From Hymenobacter guriensis (lineage in GTDB: Bacteria > Bacteroidota > Bacteroidia > Cytophagales > Hymenobacteraceae), in contig NZ_JADWYK010000006.1 of assembly GCF_015773195.1 (NCBI RefSeq), forward strand, positions 248,001 to 312,000: a DNA stretch of 64,000 nucleotides. The letters run 5' to 3'. Positions 8,626 to 15,958 of the stretch are shown piece after piece. Numbering within the stretch: the stretch's first letter is position 1; every line of letters starts with the position of its first letter. Made by a program: the position numbers and the translations under genes. Below the pieces are notes generated by a model, which was given only the letters and a program-made list of their open reading frames with translations, ran no database searches and was not told the DNA's origin.

Positions 8626-9684
8626 CTAAAACTTATACACAGCCGCCAGCAGCCCGCTTACCGTGGAGCGGTGCAGGGTACCGGCCTTGTTCACGAACAG
8701 GCCTTCTCCCTGCTGGCTGCTGTCGATGCGCAGCTCCGGGATGATGGTGAGGTTGTCTTTGCGCAGGTTGGCCGAGAGGGTTCCTTCGAAGATGTTGCTG
8801 TCGAAGCCCAGCACGTTCTTACGGTCGGAGAAATACTCGCCCCGCAGCGTGAGCCCCAGCCAAGTGGCCGGATCGAAGTTGACGTAGCCGGCCGAGCCCC
8901 ACCACGTGGTGCCTTTCTGCCAGCCGGTTTCCGTCCGCTCACTCCGGTACTGCACCGTGCCATTGTAGGAGAAGCTGAACTGGGGCGAAAACGCGTAGGT
9001 CAGCACTAGGTCGCCCTGCTGCAGGCGTAGCGAATCAAGCTGGCGGCCGCCCTGGTAGTTAAAATAGGCTTTGATCTTGTCATCGGCCGAACTGGTACCT
9101 ACCTGCGCAATCAGCACCTTAGGCATGGCGCTGGCGCTCTTCAGGTCGGTAGGGTTGGCTACCCCGGCCATCAGCGTGGTTTTGGGCGTCAGCTGGTAGT
9201 CAGCCTTCAGGCCCGTATGGAAAAACGGACCATAGGAGAACATGTAGCTCATGCTGTAATTCCGGTTCAGGTACGGATCTACCGACTCGTACCCGACGTG
9301 CGTAGCCCAGCTACCGGCCGTGAGCTTGAGCTTGGCGGTGGGCGCGTACGTGACGTACAGCTGCTTGATGATAAAGCGCGTGTTGTCGTCGGCGTAGGAA
9401 AACTCCTCGGCGCGGCGCCCGAAGCCCAGATCAGCCACCAACCCCACTTTGCCAATGGTATGCTCGCCTTTCAGCGAAATCATGCCCAGCTCAAAGGAGT
9501 TGTGGCTGTTAGTGAAGCTGGTGAGGTTGTTATACGGGGCCTCCCGGGGGTTCTGGAAGTTATACCGGTAGTACACATCGGCATAGCCCGAAAGCTTGTA
9601 AGGGGACGCAGCCGGCGCAGTAGAATCGGCCGGAGTGCCGCCCAAGGGGGCACACATAGCCAATGCAGCAGTAAAAAGCAACAT
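8626..9684 (-). CDS. BBP2-family outer-membrane porin, amt operon
   Basis: 352 residues starting at the ATG at 9684 (MLLFTAALAMCAPLGG, a signal peptide). The mature part is a chain of amphipathic beta strands (LSGYADVYYRYNF, IGKVGLVADLGFGRR, LTAGSWATHVGYESVD) and ends with a C-terminal Phe (AAVYKF), typical of outer-membrane barrels. The opening strand fits the putative beta-barrel porin-2 (OmpL-like) family. It precedes amt by 75 bp, so it probably admits ammonium or small nitrogen compounds to the periplasm. The substrate is inferred from the neighbour only. Confidence 0.85.
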   Translation of the reverse strand: MLLFTAALAMCAPLGGTPADSTAPAASPYKLSGYADVYYRYNFQNPREAPYNNLTSFTNSHNSFELGMISLKGEHTIGKVGLVADLGFGRRAEEFSYADDNTRFIIKQLYVTYAPTAKLKLTAGSWATHVGYESVDPYLNRNYSMSYMFSYGPFFHTGLKADYQLTPKTTLMAGVANPTDLKSASAMPKVLIAQVGTSSADDKIKAYFNYQGGRQLDSLRLQQGDLVLTYAFSPQFSFSYNGTVQYRSERTETGWQKGTTWWGSAGYVNFDPATWLGLTLRGEYFSDRKNVLGFDSNIFEGTLSANLRKDNLTIIPELRIDSSQQGEGLFVNKAGTLHRSTVSGLLAAVYKF

Positions 9685-10178
9685 ACTTTCGGAGATTAAG
9701 AGTGGGACACACGGCAGTGCAGCGCAAGCCCCAAGCAGTGCCTGGAGCGGCTGAATCATTGACTCTCACCTTCCGTGGCGGCAGACGAACGAGTGCCGGC
9801 GCATCCCGGGCCCGTCCTTACCAACGGCAAGCGTACGCTGTTCAAAAAAATGCTGACTGGTCCTGCAGTACCAGTATGGGCCAAAACAATGGGTGGCCTC
9901 TCTCCGCAAACCAAGGTGGGTGTAGCCTGGGGGAGGTATTCAGAGCGAATAGTTTCGAGAGTAGAGGAGTTATTCGGCCGACGCCTGAGCACCCTACCTC
10001 TCATATTATAGGCACAATATAGATAAACACCATATTAAAAAGCAAACACCCATTTAAATTTTATATCAATTCTATCAAATAAACATCATATACCAGAATA
10101 GCCCCTTTAAAATCAACCCCTTTTCCGTCAAACTATTGTTTTTGCATTCAACACCGGAATCTGCTAGGTATGGACGTG
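9685..10178. other. Long leader/intergenic region, partly AT-rich
   Basis: About 490 bp upstream of the minus-strand porin-amt operon and downstream of the purine operon terminator. 10013-10147 is strikingly AT-rich compared with the surroundings. It must contain the porin-amt promoter, but I could not identify a TAnnTTTG or a correctly spaced sigma-54 motif. No credible ORF. Confidence 0.5.
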
Positions 10179-10223
10179 AAAAAGCCCGCCCATTCTCTGC
10201 TCAGCAGAAAATTGAGGCGGGCT
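10179..10223 (-). terminator. Rho-independent terminator of the pyr-pur operon
   Basis: On the minus strand AGCCCGCC (10223-10216) pairs with GGCGGGCT (10190-10183), followed at once by a T-run. It lies about 70 bp behind the purM stop and closes the nucleotide operon. Confidence 0.85.
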
Positions 10224-10292
10224 CAGGTTGTTCGGTTGGTATTAGCTGATACCGCGCTGTTTAGGGTAGCATTTTCGCAGTTGTTGCTTTCT

Positions 10293-11441
10293 TTAGGCCT
10301 CGTAGCGCAACTCGCCGGCGCCTACCTGTAGTACCACATCCGTTTCCTGGGTGATGCGGCCAGCTACTTGCGCCTGGTACCCGTGGCTGCGCAGAGTTCC
10401 AACCACGGCCTCGGCCTGGTCTTCGTCGGTAACGAGGAGCATCCCATTGCCCATGTTCCAATATAGGTAGGCTTCGGTGGGCGTGATGCCGGCCAGCTCA
10501 GCCAGCTGCTGCATGGCGGACAATGGCTCGAAGAGGTTGGTCAGCTCAGCTCCTACTCCGTTTTTGAGGACGCGCTTGAAATTATCGGCAATGCCCCCAC
10601 CGGTAATGTGCGCAGCTGCGTGCAGAGGCAGGCCGGCATCCAGCACTGCCGCCACACCGGGCGAAAAAATGAGCGAAGGCGCCAGCATCACTTCGCCCCA
10701 GGTTTTCGCGCTGTCGGTTGTCAGTTGCTGGTTGTCGGCTTCGGCCCGGTCAATTTTTAATTCTTCATTCTTCATTCCGCTGTAAGGTGCCGTGTGCCAC
10801 TTCTCACCAAAGGCTTTGGTGAGGGCGCGGCGGGCCAGCGAATAGCCATTGGAGCGGAATGAGGGCGAGCGAAGGGCTACCACGGCCTGCCCGGCGCGCA
10901 CGTTGGCTCCACTCAAAGGGCGCTCCAGGCTGGGGTGTAGCACGCCCACGGCCGTGGAACACCAGTTAAAGTTCATACGGGCACCGGGGTAGCCGCCGAT
11001 ACGGTTACCCAGCTCGGCAATTTCGCCGCCCGTTACGGCTATCTGGCTGAATTGGGCCGCATCGTGTAGGCCGCGCATGAGCTCATCCACCACCTCGTAG
11101 TTGAGCGTGTTCACGTCGATGATGTTCGATAGGTTGGTGGGGATGAAGCCGGCTACCACCAAGTCGTCGGCCACCATGGCAATCAGGTCGTAGCCCAGGG
11201 TATCGTAGCGGTCCAGGCGCTCAGCCACCTCAATCTTGGTCCCGATACCATCGGAGCCGATGCCCAGCCGCTCCGCCCCAAACCGTATTTCGTTGGAGAA
11301 GCCGCCAGCTAAGTCCTGAGCCGGCTCCCCGGGCTTGCCCGCGCGGGTCGAGAAGGTTTTCTGGGCCCAGTGGTAGGCGTTTTTGGAGGCTGCGTTGCCT
11401 TCTTCGATGGAGTAGCCGGCGGTGGCTTTGAGGTTGCTCAT
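10293..11441 (-). CDS. purM: Phosphoribosylformylglycinamidine cyclo-ligase (AIR synthetase)
   Basis: 382 residues. Converts FGAM to AIR with ATP, step five of purine synthesis, cytoplasmic. AIRS-family signatures are visible: GSDGIGTKIEVAERL, IAMVADDLVVAG, GGEIAELG, SNGYSLARRAL and AHITGGGIADNFKRVL. The protein is longer than usual partly because residues about 222-244 (from MKNEELKI to QQLTTDS) interrupt the loop between the SNGYSLARRAL helix and GEVMLAPS; this segment is encoded by an AT-rich intergenic-type repeat, listed separately. The frame stays open, so the gene is probably functional. It is the last gene of the operon, 130 bp after purF. Confidence 0.95.
   Translation of the reverse strand: MSNLKATAGYSIEEGNAASKNAYHWAQKTFSTRAGKPGEPAQDLAGGFSNEIRFGAERLGIGSDGIGTKIEVAERLDRYDTLGYDLIAMVADDLVVAGFIPTNLSNIIDVNTLNYEVVDELMRGLHDAAQFSQIAVTGGEIAELGNRIGGYPGARMNFNWCSTAVGVLHPSLERPLSGANVRAGQAVVALRSPSFRSNGYSLARRALTKAFGEKWHTAPYSGMKNEELKIDRAEADNQQLTTDSAKTWGEVMLAPSLIFSPGVAAVLDAGLPLHAAAHITGGGIADNFKRVLKNGVGAELTNLFEPLSAMQQLAELAGITPTEAYLYWNMGNGMLLVTDEDQAEAVVGTLRSHGYQAQVAGRITQETDVVLQVGAGELRYEA
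10711..10778 (-). repeat. Repeat-derived insert inside purM
   Basis: The AT-rich block 10751-10778 (plus-strand CAATTTTTAATTCTTCATTC and on) and the block 10711-10738 (built from TTGTCAGTTG / TTGTCGG units) are of the kind otherwise found between genes. The first is nearly identical to part of the purN tail (13154-13169, CGATTCTTAATTCTTCAT). Both blocks are in frame and encode MKNEELKI and NQQLTTDS in PurM. Confidence 0.7.
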
Positions 11442-11450
11442 GTAGAGAAC

Positions 11451-11569
11451 TTAGAGGTTAGAGGTTAGAAGTTAGAATGGCTGAAAGTCAGATACTGTTG
11501 GCTTAAGTACGACGGCCTGCAACGTGGCCCAAACGACTCTTGCTTCTATGCGCTGACTTCTAACTTCTC
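11451..11569. repeat. Heptamer repeats in the purF-purM gap
   Basis: A tandem TTAGAGG / TTAGAAG heptamer array at 11451-11477 sits just before the purM start, and an inverted copy (CTTCTAACTTCTC, 11558-11569 region) follows the purF stop. The two arms could pair across about 80 bases in the transcript. The same style of repeat occurs at 13092-13126. Confidence 0.65.
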
Positions 11570-11571
11570 CC

Positions 11572-13083
11572 TTAATGCTCGGTGGGTGCGGGGGCTTTGG
11601 CGCTGACGGAGGTGGGTACAACCTCCTCCTTTTTGTCTTTGTCGGGGCGGTGGCTTTGGCGCTCCTCTTGGATGTGGCGCAGGTACTTGGTTACGTCGCC
11701 GGTGGGGTAGTTTCCGGTGAAGCACGCGAAACAGCTGCCGCCGTGGCCCTTGTCTTCCGAGAACAGCTCCTGCAAATCCTCAATCGACTGGTAGATAACC
11801 TTATCGGCCTCGATGTAGCGGCAGATTTCCTCCTCGGTGTAGTTGGCCGCAATCAGCTCGGTGCTCATGGCCATATCGATGCCATAGATGCAGGGCGCAA
11901 TGATGGGCGGTGCGCTGGAAATAAAGTACACCTCCTCAGCTCCCGCTTCGCGCAGAATCCGCACAATGCGCCGCGAGGTAGTGCCGCGCACGATGCTGTC
12001 GTCGACTACGGCAATCTTCTTGCCCTCCACAAACTCCCGGATAGGGTTCAGCTTTTTCTTCACAATATCTTCCCGCCCGGCCTGACTGCTCACGATAAAG
12101 GAGCGGCCCATGTGGTTGTTCTTCACCATGGCCCGGCGGTAGGGCACCCCAATGGCTTCGGCCAGACCCGACGCCGAAAAGTACCCCGATGACGGCACGT
12201 CAATCACCATATCCGGCTGAATGCCCGACTCAATGACCTTGCGGGCCAGCATCTTGCCCAGCCGCACCCGCTCCCGGGCCACCAGGCGGCCGTGGATGGT
12301 GGAGTCTTCGCGGGCGAAGTAGATGTGCTCGAACACGCAGAAGTTCTTTGGCAGGCTGTACGGGTTCTTGTAGTGTACCTGGAAGTCCTTGTCGATAAAC
12401 ACCGCCTGACCGGGCCCTACGTTCTTGATAAACTCGAAGCCCAGGTAATCAAAGCAGGTGCTTTCCGAAGCAAAAGCGTAGACGGGACCGGCTTCCGTGT
12501 CACGGCGGCCGAGCACTAGCGGACGGATGCCCAGCGGGTCGTTGAAGGCCAGCAAGCCGTGCCCGGCAATGACGGTAATGGTGGCGTAAGCGCCTTTTAC
12601 CAGCTCCTGCGTCGTCTCTACCGCGTCGAAAATATCGACAACGGAAAGGTTATCGAGGTTTTTCAGGCGCAGCTCCGAGGCGAAGGTGTACATGATGAGC
12701 TCCAGGTCGTTGCTGGTCTTGGGCAGCACGTGGTACTTCTCGTGCAGGCGCTTGGCGGCTTGGCGGAAGTTGATGACGTTGCCGTTGTGCACCATAGACA
12801 GCCCAAAGGGGTAGCTGGTGGTAAACGGCTGCGCCAGCTCGGCATCGTTGGAGCCCTGGGTCGTATAGCGGGCGTGGCCGATGCCGATGTTGCCCTTCAG
12901 CTTCCGGAGCTGCTTGGGTTTAAACACATCCGAAATCAGCCCATTGCCTTTGCAGAGGTGAAAGTTGTCGTCGAAGGTGGCAATGCCAGCCGCGTCCTGA
13001 CCGCGGTGCTGAAGCGCCGTCAAGCCAAATACGATGTCGTGGGCGACGTCATCGGGGCCGTAAAAACCTACTATTCCGCACAT
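11572..13083 (-). CDS. purF: Amidophosphoribosyltransferase (glutamine PRPP amidotransferase)
   Basis: 503 residues. First committed step of purine synthesis: PRPP plus glutamine gives phosphoribosylamine. It begins directly MCGIVGFYG, so Cys2 is the Ntn nucleophile once Met is removed and there is no propeptide. The PRPP-binding loop is VVDDSIVRGTT. Four cysteines sit where the Bacillus-type enzyme binds its 4Fe-4S cluster (NFCVFEHIYFAR, IAPCIYGIDM and GGSCFACFTGNYP), so the protein looks like a cluster-containing form without the usual leader peptide. The C-terminus has a charged tail (DKDKKEEVV). It lies 17 bp behind purN. Confidence 0.96.
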   Translation of the reverse strand: MCGIVGFYGPDDVAHDIVFGLTALQHRGQDAAGIATFDDNFHLCKGNGLISDVFKPKQLRKLKGNIGIGHARYTTQGSNDAELAQPFTTSYPFGLSMVHNGNVINFRQAAKRLHEKYHVLPKTSNDLELIMYTFASELRLKNLDNLSVVDIFDAVETTQELVKGAYATITVIAGHGLLAFNDPLGIRPLVLGRRDTEAGPVYAFASESTCFDYLGFEFIKNVGPGQAVFIDKDFQVHYKNPYSLPKNFCVFEHIYFAREDSTIHGRLVARERVRLGKMLARKVIESGIQPDMVIDVPSSGYFSASGLAEAIGVPYRRAMVKNNHMGRSFIVSSQAGREDIVKKKLNPIREFVEGKKIAVVDDSIVRGTTSRRIVRILREAGAEEVYFISSAPPIIAPCIYGIDMAMSTELIAANYTEEEICRYIEADKVIYQSIEDLQELFSEDKGHGGSCFACFTGNYPTGDVTKYLRHIQEERQSHRPDKDKKEEVVPTSVSAKAPAPTEH

Positions 13084-13091
13084 GACTTTTC

Positions 13092-13184
13092 AATTAGGAA
13101 TTAGGAATTAGGAATTAAGAATTGAGGGAAGCCGTCAGAATCAGCAGAGCCGATTCTTAATTCTTCATTACTAATTCTTAATTG
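13092..13184 (-). repeat. Heptamer repeats forming the purN 3' end and the purN-purF gap
   Basis: TTAGGAA is tandemly repeated three times from 13094, running into TTAAGAATTGAG, and a second AT-rich block (CGATTCTTAATTCTTCAT and on) lies at 13152-13184. Together they encode the last two dozen or so residues and the stop codon of PurN and the spacer before purF. This is the same repeat style as in purM. Confidence 0.7.
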
Positions 13185-13826
13185 CCCGCGCAGCAAGCCA
13201 GCCAGCGTATCGGCGTACAGGGTATGCTCCACGGCCAGGCCGCGTCGTTCTACCTCCGCCAGGGTATCGACCCCGCGCAGGTCCACCGGATGCTGGGCCA
13301 GAATGGGGCCGGTATCTAGGCCCTCATCAACCAGATGCACCGTGATTTTGGTTTCCGGCAGCTGATTTTCGAAAGCCCACTCGTAGGCATGCAGGCCCTG
13401 GTGCTGGTGCGTATCGGCAGGATGAATGTTGAGAATACGGCCCGCAAACGCCCGAATGAACGTGGGCGAAAGGATGCGCATGTAGCCAGCCAGCACCACG
13501 TAGTCGGGCTGGTACTGGCGCAGCACATCTACCACTTCGGCATCAAACTCCGCCCGCTTGCGGTCCTGGCTGCCGAGGCTGGCCGTGGGGCAGCCCAGGG
13601 CGGCGGCCGTTTTCAAACCGGGGGCCTCAGGCTTGTTGCTAAACACCACCGCTACTTCGGCCAGATTCTGCAGCACGCCGTGTTGCACGGCCTGTACCAG
13701 GGCCACCATGTTGGAGCCCCGTCCCGACAGCAGAATGGCCAGGCGCGCCTTTCGGATGCTATGATTACCAGTTGCCGGCAAGGATGGGTTCCGGCCGCTG
13801 GCCGATATCGGTACGGATGTAGGCAT
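13101..13826 (-). CDS. purN: Phosphoribosylglycinamide formyltransferase
   Basis: Up to 241 residues. Transfers a formyl group from 10-formyl-THF to GAR. The family start LAILLSGRGSNMVALV lies near residue 30; the Asn-His pair is in GRILNIHPADTHQHQG and the catalytic Asp in VDEGLDTGPI. The common PSLLP segment after NIHP is replaced by ADTHQHQ, an unusual variant. The ATG at 13826 overlaps purD by about 60 bp; a TTG about 14 codons later is an alternative start. The C-terminus from about GQLRISNEELRIG to QFLIPNS is encoded by AT-rich repeats and has no counterpart in the family core, so the ancestral stop was probably lost. Confidence 0.9.
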   Translation of the reverse strand: MPTSVPISASGRNPSLPATGNHSIRKARLAILLSGRGSNMVALVQAVQHGVLQNLAEVAVVFSNKPEAPGLKTAAALGCPTASLGSQDRKRAEFDAEVVDVLRQYQPDYVVLAGYMRILSPTFIRAFAGRILNIHPADTHQHQGLHAYEWAFENQLPETKITVHLVDEGLDTGPILAQHPVDLRGVDTLAEVERRGLAVEHTLYADTLAGLLRGQLRISNEELRIGSADSDGFPQFLIPNS

Positions 13827-15054
13827 CCTTAAATTTAACTCTTTCTGCTTCCCGATACACGTGAGCTACAGCCTCTTCCAGCTCTTCCCCGTGTCCAACC
13901 AGTACCATCACCCGGCCGCCACTGGTCACCAGCTCGCCCTCGGCGTTATGCCGGGTAGCTCCGTGGAAGGCCAGAATGCTGGGGTGCAGCTCATCGAGGC
14001 CGGTGATGGGAAAGCCCGTGGGAAAGTCGGCCGCCGGGTAGCCGCCCGAGGCCAGCACCACGCCCACGTAGCAGCCGCGGCGCTGGCGGACCGTAGTCTG
14101 CTGCAGCTTGCCATCCAGGGTAGCTTCAATGAGTCCGAGCAGACTGCTTTCCATAGCCGGCAGCAGCACTTCGGCTTCCGGGTCGCCGAGGCGCACGTTG
14201 TATTCCAGCAGTTTGGGGCCCTGCTCGGTGAGCATGATGCCGAAGTACAGGAAGCCTTTGAAGTTGAACTGCTCGTTTTGCAGGCCGCGCAACGTGGGGT
14301 CCACGATGCTGGTGCGGATGGCGGCCAGCACGTTGTCGTCGCAGAAGGGCACGGGGCAGTAGGCGCCCATGCCGCCGGTGTTGGGGCCCTGGTCGCCGGC
14401 CAGCAGCTGCTTGTGGTCTTGCGACGGGGCCAGCAGCCGCACCTGGTTGCCATCCGTCACGCCGATGATGCTGATTTCCGGGCCGGTCAGTTTTTCTTCC
14501 AACAGAAATGAGAACCAGCCGGTGTGCTGCTGCTGCAAGTCGTCCAGCGCAGCCTGCGCTTCTTCCACAGAAGAGCACACGTACACGCCTTTGCCAGCCG
14601 CCAGCCCGTCGTACTTCACTACTACCTGCCCATCCAACTCGGTAGCTTTGGCGCGGGCTTCGGCCAGTTTATCACTGCGGTATTGCCATGACATTGCCGT
14701 AGCCACCCCGTGCCGCCGCATGAAGTCCTTGCTCCATACCTTGGAGCTTTCCAGCACTGCCCCGGCCCGCGAGGGACCAAACACGCGGATGTCGGAGCCG
14801 GTAAAATAATCGACCACGCCCGCCGCCAGGGGCGCTTCAGGCCCTACTGCAATCAGCTTCACGCCCTTGGCTTCGCAGAACTGCTGAATGGCGGGAAAGT
14901 CGGTGGCACTGATTTCGGGGTAACTATTTGGAATGCCAGCGTTACCGGGCAGTACGTGCACAGTTGCGCCGTCGCGGGTCAGCTTCCAGGCCATGGCGTG
15001 CTCACGCGCCCCGCCGCCCAGGAGTACAATGGGTTTATTTGAAGGACTAGTCAT
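13765..15054 (-). CDS. purD: Phosphoribosylamine-glycine ligase (GAR synthetase)
   Basis: 429 residues from the ATG at 15054 (MTSPSNKPIVLLGGGAREHA), chosen because the GGGxREHA nucleotide-fold motif must be near the N-terminus; the upstream extension would overlap the previous gene. ATP-grasp signatures: VKYDGLAAGKGVYVC, GPEISIIGVTDG, GDQGPNTGGMGAYCPVP and EYNVRLGDPEAEVLLP. Catalyses step two of purine synthesis. Its ATG overlaps the stop of the GNAT gene by 8 bp (ATGACTAG), so the two are probably translationally coupled. Confidence 0.96.
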   Translation of the reverse strand: MTSPSNKPIVLLGGGAREHAMAWKLTRDGATVHVLPGNAGIPNSYPEISATDFPAIQQFCEAKGVKLIAVGPEAPLAAGVVDYFTGSDIRVFGPSRAGAVLESSKVWSKDFMRRHGVATAMSWQYRSDKLAEARAKATELDGQVVVKYDGLAAGKGVYVCSSVEEAQAALDDLQQQHTGWFSFLLEEKLTGPEISIIGVTDGNQVRLLAPSQDHKQLLAGDQGPNTGGMGAYCPVPFCDDNVLAAIRTSIVDPTLRGLQNEQFNFKGFLYFGIMLTEQGPKLLEYNVRLGDPEAEVLLPAMESSLLGLIEATLDGKLQQTTVRQRRGCYVGVVLASGGYPAADFPTGFPITGLDELHPSILAFHGATRHNAEGELVTSGGRVMVLVGHGEELEEAVAHVYREAERVKFKDAYIRTDIGQRPEPILAGNW

Positions 15055-15547
15055 AAGTAGGTAGTTCGGCTGCGTCAGAAGAAGGCAGAAGCTTGCCGAA
15101 ACAAGCAGAATTTTTGCGGCCAAGATACTGGCCGTAATTAGGGCGGCGCTGGTATCCGTTCTTGAGGTAAAAGCGGCAGGCCTCGGTATTAGCTACCCGG
15201 GTTTCCAGCCACAACTCGGTGTAGCCGGCGCGGCGGGCCTCGGTTTCGAGCCGGTGCAGCACCGCTTCGCCAATGCCCTGACGGGCATACCTGGCGAACA
15301 TGCGCTTTACCTCGCCAATACCCTCGGCTAGGGGCCGCACGGCTCCGCACCCTACGGCTTCTCCTTCCTGCCGGGCCAGCAGAAAGATGTAGCGTGGGTC
15401 ACCGCTTTGCCACTCCGTAAACGAAGCCCGACCGTCGCTGCCGAAGCGCGCCCCCAGCTGCTCCGACAAGGCGTCGAGCAAGGGCTGCGCTTCCGCCGCC
15501 TGGGGCAAGGAGACTTCGATCTGTAGGGTAGCGGCAGTGGCGGGCAT
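15047..15547 (-). CDS. GNAT-family N-acetyltransferase
   Basis: 166 residues. The acetyl-CoA-binding core is recognisable: VGCGAVRPLAEGIGEVKRMF, then RQGIGEAVLHRLETEARRAG (motif A) and LWLETRVANTEACRFYLKNG (motif B). Length and order match small GNAT enzymes of the MarR-associated/YdfH-like sort; the substrate is unknown. It is embedded in the purine operon, 14 bp behind a SnoaL-like gene and overlapping purD. Embedding may be accidental or mark a nucleotide-linked substrate; the sequence cannot tell. Confidence 0.88.
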   Translation of the reverse strand: MPATAATLQIEVSLPQAAEAQPLLDALSEQLGARFGSDGRASFTEWQSGDPRYIFLLARQEGEAVGCGAVRPLAEGIGEVKRMFARYARQGIGEAVLHRLETEARRAGYTELWLETRVANTEACRFYLKNGYQRRPNYGQYLGRKNSACFGKLLPSSDAAELPTYD

Positions 15548-15561
15548 ACGTCGGGTGTGGC

Positions 15562-15945
15562 TTAGCTGATGTCGTCAATGGAAGCTATCAGCCCGTTAGA
15601 GAACTGAAAAACGGACCTACCCTGCAGCTGCAGCGTGTCGCCCGGTTTGAGGCCGTTGGGAAATGCAATGGCCGCCACGGCGGTGTAGTCAATTACCACT
15701 TCCACGCGGTTGTCGGCTAGTTGCCAATCCGTGATGCGCTGCTCCCGCTGGGAGAAATACTGCCGGGCCTGCTCGGCCTGCTGGCGGAAGCTTTCCTTGT
15801 CGTGAGTTGTCAGGTTGACTTCGCCGCCGGAAATATTGCGGAACACCACGTCCTCGTGCAGATGGCGCACCATCCCGTTTACATCGAAACGGTTGTACGC
15901 ATCGATGTAGTCTTGCACTAGTTGTTTGTGTTTCGCACTCTCCAT
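15562..15945 (-). CDS. SnoaL/NTF2-like protein
   Basis: 127 residues from the ATG at 15945 (MESAKHKQLVQDYIDAYNRF); a GTG at 15966 would add seven residues and overlap purC. The pattern YIDAYNRFDVNGMVRHLHED, followed by beta strands and DTLQLQGRSVFQFSNGLI near the end, is that of nuclear-transport-factor-2 fold proteins of the SnoaL type. These serve as small-molecule isomerases or hydrolases or have no known role. It lies between purC (13 bp away) and the GNAT gene within the purine operon. Confidence 0.8.
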   Translation of the reverse strand: MESAKHKQLVQDYIDAYNRFDVNGMVRHLHEDVVFRNISGGEVNLTTHDKESFRQQAEQARQYFSQREQRITDWQLADNRVEVVIDYTAVAAIAFPNGLKPGDTLQLQGRSVFQFSNGLIASIDDIS

Positions 15946-15958
15946 TCGATTCGTCTTA

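Noticed and set aside
9714..9740. Possible sigma-54 promoter (GGCAC...TTGC on the minus strand) before the porin-amt operon
   Set aside because: The GG and GC dinucleotides are 15 bp apart where 10 is required, so it does not fit.
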